Below are positions 53,561 to 63,920 of a stretch of 64,000 nt of DNA, in pieces (position 1 is the stretch's first letter; each line of letters begins with the position of its first letter). This DNA is from Ditylenchus dipsaci (Eukaryota > Nematoda > Chromadorea > Rhabditida > Anguinidae), in the NCBI GenBank assembly GCA_004194705.1, contig SADC01001291.1, positions 496,001 to 560,000 on the forward strand, written 5' to 3'. The position numbers were made by a program, and so were the translations under genes. The notes below the pieces were generated by a model. That model searched no databases and was not told the DNA's origin. It was given only the letters and a program-made list of their open reading frames with translations.

Positions 53561-55601
53561 GGGTGGTAATTCTTTTTGCCCATAGAATACTCGTTTTTGC
53601 CCATAGAATATTTTTTGCCCATAGATTGGGTATGCCCATAGAATACTTGTTTTTGCCCATAGAATTCTCTTTTGTGCCCATAGAATTCGAAATGCCCATA
53701 GAATACTCGTTTTTGCCCATAGAATTCTCTTTTCTGCCCATAGAATTTGAAATGCCCATAGAATACTCGTTTTCTCCTAGAATTCTCTTTTTTGCTCAAA
53801 GAATTTGAAATGGTTGTATGGTTGCTATATATGGTTGCTATATTCAGATATCTCTCTGCAAGAAGTGTCTGGCCGAAGAAAGGATAAGCCTGCTCTCGTT
53901 TACGCACAATGATCAAATTTAGTGGTGACGAAGCAGAAAGCCATCTACTGCAGTGGAAGAAGAATCCGGATAGCGTTTGGCATGTAGTTGGCATGTAGTG
54001 GCATGTAGTGAGCTAGAATTTAAGCAAGGTTTTTTTTCTCTTTGATATTACGTAATGAATGTCTGTGTTCAGCTGTACGTGCACTTCTCGAGCACTGGGC
54101 AGCACAATATGCGTCGCAGGAACCAATTTGTACAGAGTTTATCTCTTACTTTCGCACTTCCTGGCTCGAGTCAAATCTCAGTGGTTGGTACGAAGGTTTT
54201 CTAGCTTTCTATCTACAAACAACGGTCTTGAGTCCTGGAATCGTGTCATAAAAGACTGTGGTACTCTTCGGAAGCTTCTTCTTCTTCGCCTTTTCCTGCG
54301 AGCAGCCGAGAGGTTGATTTAAAACTGCAGCAAATGTCCAGATCACCAGGTAATTCATTCATGCCTTATACCTTTCCCCTTCACATGGATTTTTTCAAGA
54401 TTGTGGCCTCAGTTCCATCGATTCCACAATCTCTTTATCGCGAAGCTCATCTACTGGGAGAGGAAGGTCGTCGAATTTATGGAAGCAGAAGCCTTTTTGT
54501 TATGCCATCGAAGAAGGTGACTGATCAAGATATCGTCCAGCACTATGATCTTTTCAATGGTGGGCTACATCTTGTCACTTGGGTTCAGTACTTGGTGGGT
54601 CTTTGCCTATGAATCACTAAATATGTTGTAATATGATCTGATTCAGGAGTTAAAGTCGCTTTTCTATGTGATTCTCCCGTCTTTGCTCTGGCCAAGTAAC
54701 TATTCGTGCACTTGCTATGAGGGGTCAAAGAAAGGAGCATGCAAACATGCGCTGCTTATCATGAAGAAGCAAGGAGCCATTCAATTTCCGAGGCATGCTG
54801 TGGCTGATATATTGGGAAAGAAAAGAAAGAGAGGAAGACCTGCTCAAGGATAAATGTTTCATTGTAGACTTGTTATTGTTGAGCGTTGTAAAAATGTCGT
54901 TTTGGTTCAAAAAAATAAAATGTGAAGCTGATATGGGAACATGGATTGTTGGAAGATTAAGGGGACATATATGTATTTCCTCTATTAACCACACATGCGA
55001 AGTTTTTTTCGACCCCTAAAAAATCTTGAAATTGTGAATCAAAATGGTCCTTACTCTGAAATCCTTGTCCAAAAATGAAGAATGGAGGGTTATTAGAGAA
55101 TAGGGAGTTAATAGAGCAAATATGGTATTGAAGATATTAATAATAAAGGTTGAAGATATGTCTCTCGTTAAGAAGCTTGTTCAAATCGTTTGACTGGAGA
55201 TGTTTTGGTTTTTTATTTTATGAACATCAAAATCTATTGCCAAAAACGATACTATTGCCAAAAACGATACTATCATGTAATACTGTAAGCATTAGAATCT
55301 ATGGGACAAAAACGAGAATTCTAGGGAAAAACGAGTATTCTATGGGCATTTCAAATTCTATAGGCAGAAAAGAGAATTCTATGGGCAAAAACGAGTATTC
55401 TATGGGCATTTCGAATTCTATGGGCACAAAAGAGAATTCTATGGGCAAAAACAAGTATTCTATGGGCATTTCGAATTCTATGGGCACAAAAGAGAATTCT
55501 ATGGGCAATAACAAGTATTCTATGGGCATACCCAATCTATGGGCAAAAAAAATATTCTATGGGCAAAAACGAGTATTCTATGGGCAAAAAAAATATTATC
55601 C
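53561..55601 (+). mobile_element. 2.0-kb Mutator-like element, GCCCATAGAAT array TIRs, 9-bp TSD
   Basis: An exact 9-bp duplication TTTTATGAA flanks it (53552-53560 and 55602-55610). Outer ends are GGGTGGTAATTCTTTTTGCCC and the complement of GGATAATATTTTTTTTGCCC. The terminal arrays of TTTTGCCCATAGAATACTCG units run about 53575-53800 (about 12 units) and 55290-55590 (about 15 units). The GGGTGGTA start and GCCATAG core relate it to the gene-less element at 8619-9867. A broken MULE transposase lies inside. Confidence 0.92.
54074..54853 (+). pseudogene. MULE transposase 3' half with SWIM zinc finger, frameshifted
   Basis: After an acceptor GTCTGTGTTCAG (ending 54073) the frame reads VRALLEHWAAQYASQEPICT to SNLSGWYEG. 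A one-base shift near 54198 moves into RFSSFLSTNNGLESWNRVIK, the conserved T-N-N-x-x-E-x-x-N-x-x-x-K segment of MULE transposases. Downstream come LYREAHLLGEEGRR and VTDQDIVQHYDLFNG, a donor after about 54592, and a final exon 54648-54853. That exon encodes YSCTCYEGSKKGACKHALLI, a SWIM zinc finger (C-x-C-x8-C-x-H), then a basic tail GKKRKRGRP and a stop. The catalytic Asp region upstream is missing, so the copy is not autonomous. Other frame changes occur around 54320. Confidence 0.85.
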
Positions 55602-55764
55602 TTTTATGAACAATGTTTCTTGCACCGTGAGACAAAAAGGTTTGATTTTATGCGGGGTATATAAGTAAATTTTTTAGCATTAATCATCATTCTCGCACTT
55701 AGAAGCTTTTGTATTCGGTTGCTTCTCTTTTCGCTATCTCTGTGCTCTCGCTTTGGAAATCGAC

Positions 55765-56921
55765 ATGGCTCAAGAACTCGTGCAGCTCAATCCCGGAACG
55801 AAGGTGGAGCGCTGGATGATCGACAAGAAGTTGGGTGAAGGAGGATTTGGTGCCGTCTATCTCTGCTCTGATGCGACTGGGAAGTATGCGCTCAAGACAG
55901 AAGGGGCCAATGAACAAATCCAAGTTGGTTTTTTTCATTCATTGCGTCATTTTATTTTGATGCGAGTACCGAATTTCAGGTGCTAAAGATGGAAGTCTTC
56001 GTGCTCACTGAACTGACCAAAAGAGCAAGCAAGCATTTCTGCAAGATCGAGGACAAAGGACGTTTCGGAAGCTTCAACTACGTGGTCATGACACTCGTTG
56101 GGAAATCACTCCAGGACTTGCGCAAAGTCAGTTTATTATTTCATTAAACAGCTTCATTTTCTGATCTTCGCGTTTTTAGGAGAATCCGTTGCAGCACTTC
56201 AGCATGGGCACAGCAATTGGCGCAGGCATCCAGACGCTCGAGGCCTTGGAGGACTTGCATGGAATCGGCTACCTACATCGCGACGTCAAGCCTGGAAACT
56301 ACACGATTGGTCGAGCGGAGCTGAATGAATTGCGTAAGATCTACATCCTCGACTTCGGAATGGCTCGAAAGTTCACTAACGATGCGGTTAGTCGTTTTTT
56401 TATTATGGGTTTGACCAGCATGCATTTTCTATATTCAGGGGTCATTCGTCGTCCAAGAGCTGCTGCTGGTTTTCGTGGAACTGTTCGCTACGCACCGATA
56501 TCCTGCCATATCCAACGTGAGCTGTGCCGCAAGGATGACATCGAAGTATGGGTCTACATGTGCGTCGAACTAACAACAGGCAACTTACCGTGGAAGAATG
56601 TGCAAGATATGAATGAGGTAAATCCGTTTATTTAAAATCTGATAATATAGTGTGTTTTTCTTTCAGGTCGGAGAATTCAAAAAGCGTGTCCGACTGCCTC
56701 AATTTCAAAACGAGCTCTTCAATGGCTGCCCGCGCGAATACTCCGAAATCCTCACATACGTCGATGGCCTGAAGTACTACGACAAGCCGGACTACCAGCA
56801 GATCTACTCCGTCATGCGCCGAGCCTTCACTTCGCAGGGTGTGCAAGAATTTCCATACGACTGGAGAAGCCAGCAGCTGGTGGATGGTGATCTCTGCAGA
56901 AAAGTTGACAAGAAAAGCTAA
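55765..56921 (+). CDS. Tau-tubulin-kinase-like (CK1 superfamily) protein kinase, 316 aa
   Basis: Five exons: 55765-55923, 55980-56126, 56180-56390, 56439-56617 and 56667-56921 (TAA). The kinase domain shows a glycine loop (GEGGFGAVY, residues 24-32), catalytic Lys44 in YALK, HRDVKPGN (Asp137, Asn142) and DFGMAR (Asp160). AAGFRGTVRYAP and RELCRKDDIE then follow, the substrate-recognition region typical of nematode TTBK/CK1-like kinases. DMNEVGEFKKR near the end also fits this family. All catalytic residues are present, so an active Ser/Thr kinase is expected. Substrates are unknown; many nematode paralogues act in the male germ line. Exon 3 is odd: the best donor, GCG/GTTAGT at 56387, breaks the frame, whereas GTCGTT at 56391 keeps it. 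No regulatory tail. A polyadenylation signal lies at 56956. It sits 154 bp from a MULE. Confidence 0.9.
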
Positions 56922-56955
56922 CTAGCATCTAATGTCCAATTGTTGTAGATGTGTG

Positions 56956-56961
56956 AATAAA
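56956..56961 (+). promoter_or_regulatory. Polyadenylation signal AATAAA of the TTBK-like kinase gene
   Basis: AATAAA lies 35 bases after the stop codon. Confidence 0.7.
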
Positions 56962-57259
56962 AATATTGTGAAATTTTTGTGCTAATTTCTTTTTTTATAT
57001 GTGCCCGGTTTAGTCACATTACTTTTTAGTTATCTCTTGCTGCTGTCCTTTGTCCATTCTGTGAGAACAAATATCAAAAATTAAGTCTGAGAGTGAGAGT
57101 GAGTGAGCTTTTTTTTTCGGCTCATTCTCAGTCCTACTCACTGAGATTCACAATTTGAGTGAGCTCACGCAAACACTGTACAAGCCGATTCAATATTGTG
57201 TAGACCTAAGTAATTTTGATAAATTAGAGTGTGGTTTTGTACAGGTGCACATGTTTCTA
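56962..57259. other. Intergenic DNA with a GAGTGAG-rich stretch
   Basis: GAGAGTGAGAGTGAGTGAGC at 57087 is roughly complementary to the CTCACTGAG stretch at 57137. No gene is supported. Confidence 0.4.
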
Positions 57260-57788
57260 TTAGGGTGGTGCGGCTACGGTTTATTTTTGGATCCGGTTTA
57301 TTTTTTTCTCAGACATTTTTATCAAAGATTTGACAGAAATTTTTATATTTTGCAGACCCCTTATACTAAAAATTTCTCCTCTTTAAAATGGGATATTAAA
57401 GGAGCATGCCCGTGCGTTTTAAAAAGTTAAGGGGACCAGCAATTTTTTTTGAATCGTTCTATTTTTCACTCGTTTTGCGTCAAATCTAATATTAATGACC
57501 CTATACTACTTTTAAAAACTAGGCAGAAAATTTAAAAAAATCTGAATGCGTATGCATGTAAAACTTGATCGAGAAAGAAAAAAAAGTGCTGGTCCCCGCC
57601 TTTTCTCCGTGTCGGGCACGGGCATGCCCCTTTAAATGGGATATTAAAAATCCTATTTTGAAGAAGAAGAAATTTTAGTATAAGGGTCCGCAAAATGTAA
57701 AAATTTCTGTCAAATCTTTGATGAAAATGTATGAGAATAATTAAACCGGATCCAAAAATGAACCGTAACCGCACCACCCTAGTTTCTA
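57260..57788. mobile_element. Palindromic element with a TTAA MITE at its centre
   Basis: The outer arms begin TATTAGGGTGGTGCGGCTACGG and end with the approximate complement CCGCACCACCCTAGTTTCTATA. Shared inner blocks are GGATCCGGTTTAxTT, AAGATTTGACAGAAATTTTTA and CCCTTATACTAAAAATTTC. A 232-bp TTAA MITE sits exactly at the turn. Confidence 0.78.
57400..57631. mobile_element. TTAA-flanked palindromic MITE (GGCATGCCCGTGCG family)
   Basis: TTAA lies at 57396-57399 and 57632-57635. Its ends AGGAGCATGCCCGTGCG and CGGGCACGGGCATGCCCCT, and its interior, match 15431-15664. ATGGGATATTAAA stands on both sides, which reflects the host palindrome. Confidence 0.8.
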
Positions 57789-58401
57789 TAAGGATTAGTT
57801 TTAAAAACACCAACATTTTCGAAAAAAATTGAGAAGGTAGCTTCTTGCCCATCGATTTCCCCAGGATAATCGATTACAGTAATTAAGCTACCTGGGAGCT
57901 CTTCGATTAAAAAACACAACTTCCAAATAGGAAGACAACCACATCACACTATGAAACAGCAGCGTCTTTTAATTAAATTGTACATCTGGCCGTCCTACTC
58001 GGGAAAACATTTGACGGCCTTCGACCTATTTTTTCTGTTTCATTGGGGAGGGCGGTTGTCCAACCGCCCTGCCATAACTGACTACTTTTAAACGCCGCCC
58101 GGACAGAGACGAGCTCGGAGGACGGCGCGGTCACTATGGTGATAAAACCGTAATTTTGATCTCAAAGGTTAAATTCTTACCCTTCAAAATTTTAATTTAA
58201 AGAGTTTCTCTTTTTATAAATCCCGGATATTTTTTAATTTTTCAAAAAGCGTGAAAAGCGTCAGAGGGGTTGCAATTGTCCGTCTTTTAGACCATTGTCC
58301 GAAAATTGTCCGCGATTGCAATTGCCTAACATTTGCCCCACCCTAGCCATTCTAACTTTTTCTTGCCATCAAGTGATATTTTCAATTTTAGCTAAAGTGG
58401 T
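57789..58401. other. Intergenic DNA upstream of the PDZ gene
   Basis: 57800-57900 matches 38360-38450 (TCGATTTCCCCAGGATAATC). 58110-58145 resembles 20105-20140. An acceptor-like TTTTCAATTTTAG (ending 58391) precedes the PDZ start by 10 bases. No other gene is seen. Confidence 0.45.
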
Positions 58402-59178
58402 ATGTGTGCATTGAATTCTGCCTCCAACAAAATCGATAATGCTCTGGAAGACATTATATCGCCGGAAAGACAGAAGCTGATCAATCGTCGTGATGGATTT
58501 GTCTATTTAGTTAGTTTATTCCTAAACACATTGTCTAAACCATCTTCGTTAACCTTTTTTCAGCTAATTCGAATGGATGTGGTTGAAGGCAAGAGTTTGG
58601 GACTGCGCATCGGAAACTCCAACAATCGCGTGATCATCACAAGGGTGGAAGAGGGCTCAATGGCTGATGGGAAATTCCAGGCAAAAGATCATATCAATGA
58701 CGTCGAAGGGCAGCAGGTTTCAGACAGGGATACCGCACGTAACTTGCTGATCAGTTCTATGCAGGTCTGTCCTACTTGTTATTGAAAAAAGTAATTTTCC
58801 TGACATCTTTTTTTCAGAAACAAAAATTCGTCACGTGCGTTGTTGGTCGTCGTAATGTCGACCCACCATCGATCCGGCTCAGTAAATCGGTCCGTAATGT
58901 CGCTCAATTGCAGAGGTTTAAGGAGCGGTCTTCCCTGCAGGTACTATTGGTAGTCCGTGTCAGCCTTTGAATTAACAAATTATATTTTTAAGCCTCGCAC
59001 TGGACTCTTCAGTAGCATTTCTGCGGCGCCACCTCCTCGAGTCCTTATCAATGAAGCAATCAACAATGTTTTCGACATAGGAACCGATTCCGAAACCGTG
59101 CAAGTTGACATGCCGGTAACTATTGGCAGAATAAGGATGTGCAGAAACGGATCGCCATATGCAGATAAAGAAGATTAA
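58402..59178 (+). CDS. Small single-PDZ-domain protein, 205 aa
   Basis: Four exons, all phase 0: 58402-58509, 58564-58764, 58818-58940 and 58993-59178 (TAA). The start is the first ATG after an acceptor-like TTTTAG, suggesting trans-splicing. Residues about 41-115 form a PDZ domain. GKSLGLRI (45-52) carries the Leu-Gly-Leu carboxylate-binding loop, and the rest follows as NRVIITRVEEGSMAD, DHINDVEGQQVSDRDTARNL and KFVTCVV. PDZ domains bind the C-termini of partner proteins and organise membrane or cytoskeletal complexes. The remaining C-terminal region (IRLSKSVRN, then an acidic end) has no recognised domain. Single-PDZ proteins of this size are common in nematodes, but I cannot assign an orthologue. 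AATAAA overlaps the stop region at 59177, with a second one near 59290. Confidence 0.85.
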
Positions 59179-59182
59179 TAAA

Positions 59183-59889
59183 GTGCAGAAACTGAATGCC
59201 ACCATAATTTGGTGGATCCAAGTAAAGCTATCTGTTCATAGTGTAATTATTTACTGACTTACGTGTCTGATTGTCCAATTGTGATACGTGAATAAAAAAA
59301 TGTGTGTCGTTGTGCTGAGTGCAGCTAGTGGTACTCGATTTGCTTTGCTCTCTGATTAGGTTTTTTGGAGGACTTGGTGTCTTGTTTCGGTATCAAAATG
59401 ATGTGCAGTTTCTGCGCTTTCTGTTACAGTCGAGTGCTGAAAAATAAACGGTGATATCAACAATTTTTCGATGCTCACAAAAATACCTGAATTTTTTATT
59501 TCAAAATTTTTTTGAAAAATGCTAAAATTTTGCATGTTATACGGTCACCAACCCGAGAAAATATACATTTATTTGAAAGCTCGTTCAATTATGCATCAGA
59601 TAAGTGTTTCAGCCGCGTGAAATTATTCTCGAATGAGAAGTTACAATTAATTAACTGAAACAACTCAAAAATGTCCAATTTTATACCATCGACCCCATAA
59701 AACGAACCACTAGTAGCACTTTTTGAGAGAATTCTTTTCCTCCTATCTTGTTCAGCGTGAAACTCTGAACAAAACTCTCGCATCAGTAAAAACCGTATTT
59801 TAAGTGTTAAACATATTATTATCGCAAAGTTGGAGCTAAAATTAAAAAAAAACATTGACATGTGTTCAAGACCTTCCCATCCTACCCTT
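59183..59889. other. Intergenic DNA, nothing recognised
   Basis: A 90-codon minus-strand open frame (59589-59861) has no domain or splice support. Confidence 0.5.
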
Positions 59890-59892
59890 CAA

Positions 59893-60062
59893 CATGGGCG
59901 TAGCCAGGAGGGGGGGGTCTGAGGGGCTTAGCCCCCCCCCCTGTCAGGTTTTTTGAAAAAAATTGTTAATTAAAAACACTATAAAACTCGAAAACGGTGT
60001 AGGGAAAATGACCTCTCGCGGGCTACCCCCGACCCCCCCTGTCAGATTTTTCTGGCTACGTC
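59893..60062. mobile_element. MITE with GGGCGTAGCCAGGAGGGGGG ends
   Basis: GGGCGTAGCCAGGAGGGGGG and the complementary CCTGTCAGATTTTTCTGGCTACG delimit about 170 bp. An inner CCCCCCCCCTGTCAG is repeated as CCCCCCTGTCAG. The G and C runs are homopolymers prone to sequencing error. Confidence 0.6.
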
Positions 60063-60837
60063 TCTGCCCTTCAAACGTACCTTTTTCTTGCTGAGTCAAA
60101 CCTTTGCGATCTAACCAGTTTTCTGAATCAATTCTGGTGTGAAAATATTTTCATGTTCCAAACGGTCACGATTTGAAATGGTCACGAGTGGATAGGCACG
60201 AGTTAAAACGGTCCCGAGTTGATAGTTGTTCATCTGGAACGCCGTTATTGCAATAGCTTGGCCACAATGGAGGTGCGAGGTCAAGATACGAGGAGTGAGA
60301 TACCGGGGTGCGAGGTTGGTTTCAAATTTTCATTTGTCATAGCCGATAGTGGGGAAGCTTATTTTACTCAGTAGCGGACCTTAAAATGATTAAAAAAACT
60401 ATTTAGATCAGTAAAACGACAAAATCTGGTTAAGTTTCGGCACCTCAAAGACCTCACCTCAACCTCGAACTTTTACTGTGGCCAAGGCATAAGGGGTTAT
60501 TGTTTGAAAACAACAGCTTTCGTTAACCCGAGTGTGACGTTAATCTGGATGTCGCTAATCCGACTGTCGAACTGTAGAATGTAAAAAACTCTAACATGTA
60601 TGTTTTTTTTCCTTTTTTAATGCTTACCTTTCAAAAATTTGAAAATTTTATTGACTGATGGTGAATCGACTCATGGTCAAGTTTGAGAAAAATTCTCAAC
60701 AACTCCAAAAGAAACATTACAAACAGTTAATCATTCATGTTCAGTGACCGATGAGACTTTTCTCTGAAATCGGAACTATTTTTACACCATTATGAGTTCT
60801 GAGCTTAGGGAAGAATGATCAGCGGAAGAGAAGGGGA
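60063..60837. other. Intergenic DNA, nothing clearly recognised
   Basis: A short related piece of the 14210/50890 repeat lies at 60085-60165. ACGGTCxCGAGT units occur at 60163-60220. CAACCTCG and TTAACCCGAG motifs near 60450-60560 may be old MITE remnants. Confidence 0.4.
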
Positions 60838-61074
60838 CCTTATGTACTTTGGGGGGGGGGCCACCGATTTTTTCACCTCGGTTTTTTCTTCAATTTTTAC
60901 ATGTTGATTCTAATAATCATAATAATTATGTTAACCGTCTCTTAGTGACCATAGAAAATATGTTGATTAAAGTGATCATGGTCAATTAAATCACCATAAT
61001 TAACTTGATCACTATATAAAACGTAAAAATTTTGGTGAAAAAATCGGTGCCCCCCCCCCAAAGTACATAAGGTC
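60838..61074. mobile_element. Palindromic MITE, GACCTTATGTACTTTGGGGG ends
   Basis: GGACCTTATGTACTTTGGGG on the left pairs with CCCCAAAGTACATAAGGTCC on the right. The arms continue through CCACCGATTTTTTCACC. The spacer is AT-rich with several TAATTATGxT motifs. Confidence 0.8.
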
Positions 61075-61860
61075 CAGAAGGCCAATGAAAACATGTCATA
61101 GCAAGTCATTAGGGAGCCTGATAACCACCATGCTCACCCGACATCTTGTGTTTCGGCACTTTCCGAAAATTGGAAGTGCCTTAGTAGAGCGAGGTGGCTT
61201 ATTGGAGCAGGGCGGCTTCATAGAGCATAGAGACAATTTTGAGAAAATACGGTATCTGTTATTCTCGCAGCTTCCATATGATAATTGATCGCTATTTGGC
61301 TGTGAAATATGAGAGAGCGCTCTAAAGAGGGTCGATTGTGTCATAATATTGAACCATCTATGAGAAAGCACTCTTGAAAACTTTACGGTGGAATATTTTG
61401 TGTGAAAAAATGTAATATTAAACAAACTCAAACAAAACATTGTACTTTGTTATTTTATTCTATGAGTAATTTGTGTGCAACAACCCGAAAGTTTAAAAGT
61501 AACAGACATGGAATTATACTCTGACAAAGACATCAACAATAATAAGTGAAACAAATGTAGTAAACTGTAACTAGGCCTGTATAAAATAACTTTGTTTGAC
61601 ACAGCAGCATATATAGCAACAAACAAATACTAATTGGTAGTTGTATTAGCAGGAACGTATTTTACAAACGTATAAATATCTGAATAGCTAAGGCCAATTT
61701 TTGAAAAAACAAATTTGAGATAGACAAGACTCTCTGGACGAAATTTATGGTTTCAGGGAACAACTCGTAGTAGTGGTCACATATAATCGATATAGCCACA
61801 CATGCACTTAGAGCTTATTAAACACAAACAGATTACAAGGAGCAGAGACGATTACCAACG
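61075..61860. other. Downstream region of the tomosyn gene
   Basis: It contains a fragment of the ACCGTATTT family (61165-61255: GAGCGAGGTGGCTTATTGG and AAAATACGG) and probably the 3' UTR of tomosyn on the minus strand. No separate gene. Confidence 0.5.
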
Positions 61861-62566
61861 TCACAACTGATACCACTTCTTTTTCTCGTACTTCTCCACC
61901 AGCTTGGACGACCTGGAGTACATGTTCATTGCATTGTTCCGAAGATTTTCTGTAGTATCCACCACGGCATTCAAACGCTCCCCTCGCTCATTCAGATTCT
62001 AGAAAATAATATTTTACTGCTATAGTATTGACATGGAAAATCTACCTGTATGGCCATGTTGGCAGCTTGGCCCGCAGTAATGGTTTTGGAATTGGCTGAG
62101 TCCATACCACCGAGTCCTGGCGCTGGCGCTAACAGAACACTCCCACTTGGAATTTGTCTGGCCACGGATTTCATCGAAGAGACAGCAGACGTGGAAGGCT
62201 TTTCACTGACTGAAATTAATTTTAGATTAGAAAAATATTTTCAGAAAATTAGTATTCCGAGATTTGGTTGAACACCTACATATTGAGTCCAAGTCGACAT
62301 ATTCCTTCTGGCCACCACCAGCAAAGAGAGTAGAGACACCACGGAAGAAGGACGTTTTCGGAGGCTCAGGCATGTCACATGGAACGAACAATTCACCGGA
62401 ACACTCTGCCACTTGACTAGCTAGCTCGGAATTCACAGTGAACTTTTGCACCTATAAAGCGGGAATGATTCCTAAAAAGCTAGCAGAACGTACTGTAACT
62501 TACTTCTGTAGGCGAAACCATGTACATGCCAAGTCCATGCTCGGAGATATCAGTCTTTGGCAGATG
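61861..62566 (-). CDS. tom-1: Tomosyn (STXBP5 family) C-terminal exons with SNARE motif, 3' end of gene
   Basis: Four exons on the minus strand join in frame: 62566-62504, 62451-62280, 62209-62046 and 61998-61861 (TGA), 178 residues. GLGMYMVSPTEVQKFTVN, SGELFVPCDMPEPPKTSFFR and GGG then QKEY follow the order at the end of tomosyn. The final exon encodes NLNERGERLNAVV and ends EKYEKKKWYQL, matching the tomosyn R-SNARE and its K-K-W-Y-Q terminus. Tomosyn is a cytosolic WD40 protein that binds syntaxin and SNAP-25 and restrains vesicle priming at synapses. The zero-layer arginine (Arg before Thr-Ala in mammals) aligns with Thr in VVDTTENL, an unusual change. The WD40 exons must lie to the right; from 62870 the DNA is a chain of MITEs, so the next intron is probably long. 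The symbol follows the C. elegans name. Confidence 0.9.
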
Positions 62567-62869
62567 CTGAAACATTTCGAAATGGAACTTCTAATCCAAT
62601 GAAATAACAAAGAGAAAGCATGTAGAAGATAAGCCAAAACTGGAAGACCTTGCGACGCGCCATAGCTCGAATTGATGGTTTTTCTAAAAAAATACTCAGA
62701 AGCGCTTAGTCGGTTTCGCTGATTATTATAATCCAAGACGCTATTCTTTATGCATTAAAAACAACACCGATAAAAATTTTAGTTTGTGCTTTTGCCACGC
62801 TTTCTTGTAATGGAAAATGGCGTAAAAAGAGTGACCAAATGCGGTTTTCTAATCAGGATTTCGGTTTAA

Positions 62870-63214
62870 CACGGGAAAGGCCGTGCGTACTAAACTATAC
62901 TTTTTTTGTCAACTTATTCACGCTAAACACGATGACTGAAAAAAATTCAGAACAAGAAGGGATTCGAACGGCTAAAACAGCCTATTAATTTACATAACGA
63001 AATTCTTCAAATATCTCCATCTTTCAGCAAATGCTGAATTCTGACACCGGATTCGTGCTCAGCGTAGGTGACGAAATGACCGGGGACGAAATGAAATCAG
63101 GATTTCGGTTTACCCGTTCGAATCCCTCCTGTTTCCAAAATTTTTTTGAGCCATCATGCTCAACGTGAAATGCTACACAAAACGCATAGCTTAGTGCGCA
63201 CGGCCTTTCCCGAG
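62870..63214. mobile_element. TTAA-flanked palindromic MITE (CACGGGAAAGGCCGTGCG family)
   Basis: TTAA lies at 62866-62869 and 63215-63218. The ends are CACGGGAAAGGCCGTGCG and the complement of CTCGGGAAAGGCCGTGCG. The arms carry GGGATTCGAACGG and its complement, which mimics a tRNA T-arm but is part of the palindrome. Confidence 0.82.
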
Positions 63215-63218
63215 TTAA

Positions 63219-63408
63219 AGGACCATGGTTTTTGGGCGCAGTGGCATATGCAAAATTTGAATTAGCGGGGGACACTTCTCTTTCGTCTCAAGCTTTACTC
63301 TTTGGAGTAATGGCGAACGACTCCAAAGAGTAAAGCTTGAGACGAAAGAGAAGTGTCCCCGCCAATTCAAATTTTGCACATGCCACTGCGCCCAAAAACC
63401 ATGGTCCT
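63219..63408. mobile_element. TTAA-flanked palindromic MITE (AGGACCATGGTTTTTGGGCG)
   Basis: It begins right after the TTAA shared with the previous element and ends before TTAA 63409-63412, shared with the next. The arms of about 90 bp are nearly perfect complements around 63313 (TTTGGAGTAATGGCGAACGACTCCAAA). Confidence 0.85.
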
Positions 63409-63412
63409 TTAA

Positions 63413-63920
63413 AGGACCATGCTGGTGGGTGGTCTGGTGGTCCCCGCCAATTCAATTTTTTTTCCTAATTATTGATTTTCTGTTCGGATTTTTTTACTTG
63501 GTTTCTAACAAAACAAGGCCTAGATTCGAGGCCCCAGAGTTTAATTTTAGATTTAGTTTATATGCAAGTAGCGCCAAATTAATCATTCAAACCTTCCTAC
63601 ATAGCGGCACCGCCCTGGTGCACGAGGGATTTTTACGAGGGATTTTTACGTCATAATTTCTTAGGCACAAGGCCGGTGCCGCTATTTAGAAAGGTTTAAA
63701 TGATAAATTTTTATATTCCTAGCCCGGTGCCGATACCTGAGCTACCTAATAATCCGCGGCACCGGGCTAAGTAATATTAACAAGTGCTAGAAGCAGGTGC
63801 CTGAAGTTTAGCCGGTGCCGAGATTTACAGTACTGTTAGATACTCAAATAAATAGATTCGTACGTAAATTCAACAATTAGGAAAAAGTTTTGAATTGGCG
63901 GGGACCACCGTCATGGTCCT
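63413..63920. mobile_element. TTAA-flanked MITE of the GGxxCATG family, with an inserted GGTGCCGC element
   Basis: TTAA lies at 63409-63412 and 63921-63924. The outer arms (AGGACCATGCTGGTGGGTGG and GGCGGGGACCACC) and the interior TTTTTTCCTAATTATTGA match 15669-15899 and 46865-47086. The interior is expanded by a smaller palindrome (about 63590-63705: AACCTTCCTACATAGCGGCACCG and its complement) and further GGTGCCGA pieces to 63830. Confidence 0.78.

Noticed and set aside
53563..55668. Open frames through the GCCCATAGAAT arrays
   Set aside because: Repeat-derived translation of the MULE termini, not a protein.
62940..63130. GGATTCGAAC motifs resembling tRNA T-arms
   Set aside because: They are the two complementary arms of a TTAA MITE; no cloverleaf is possible.
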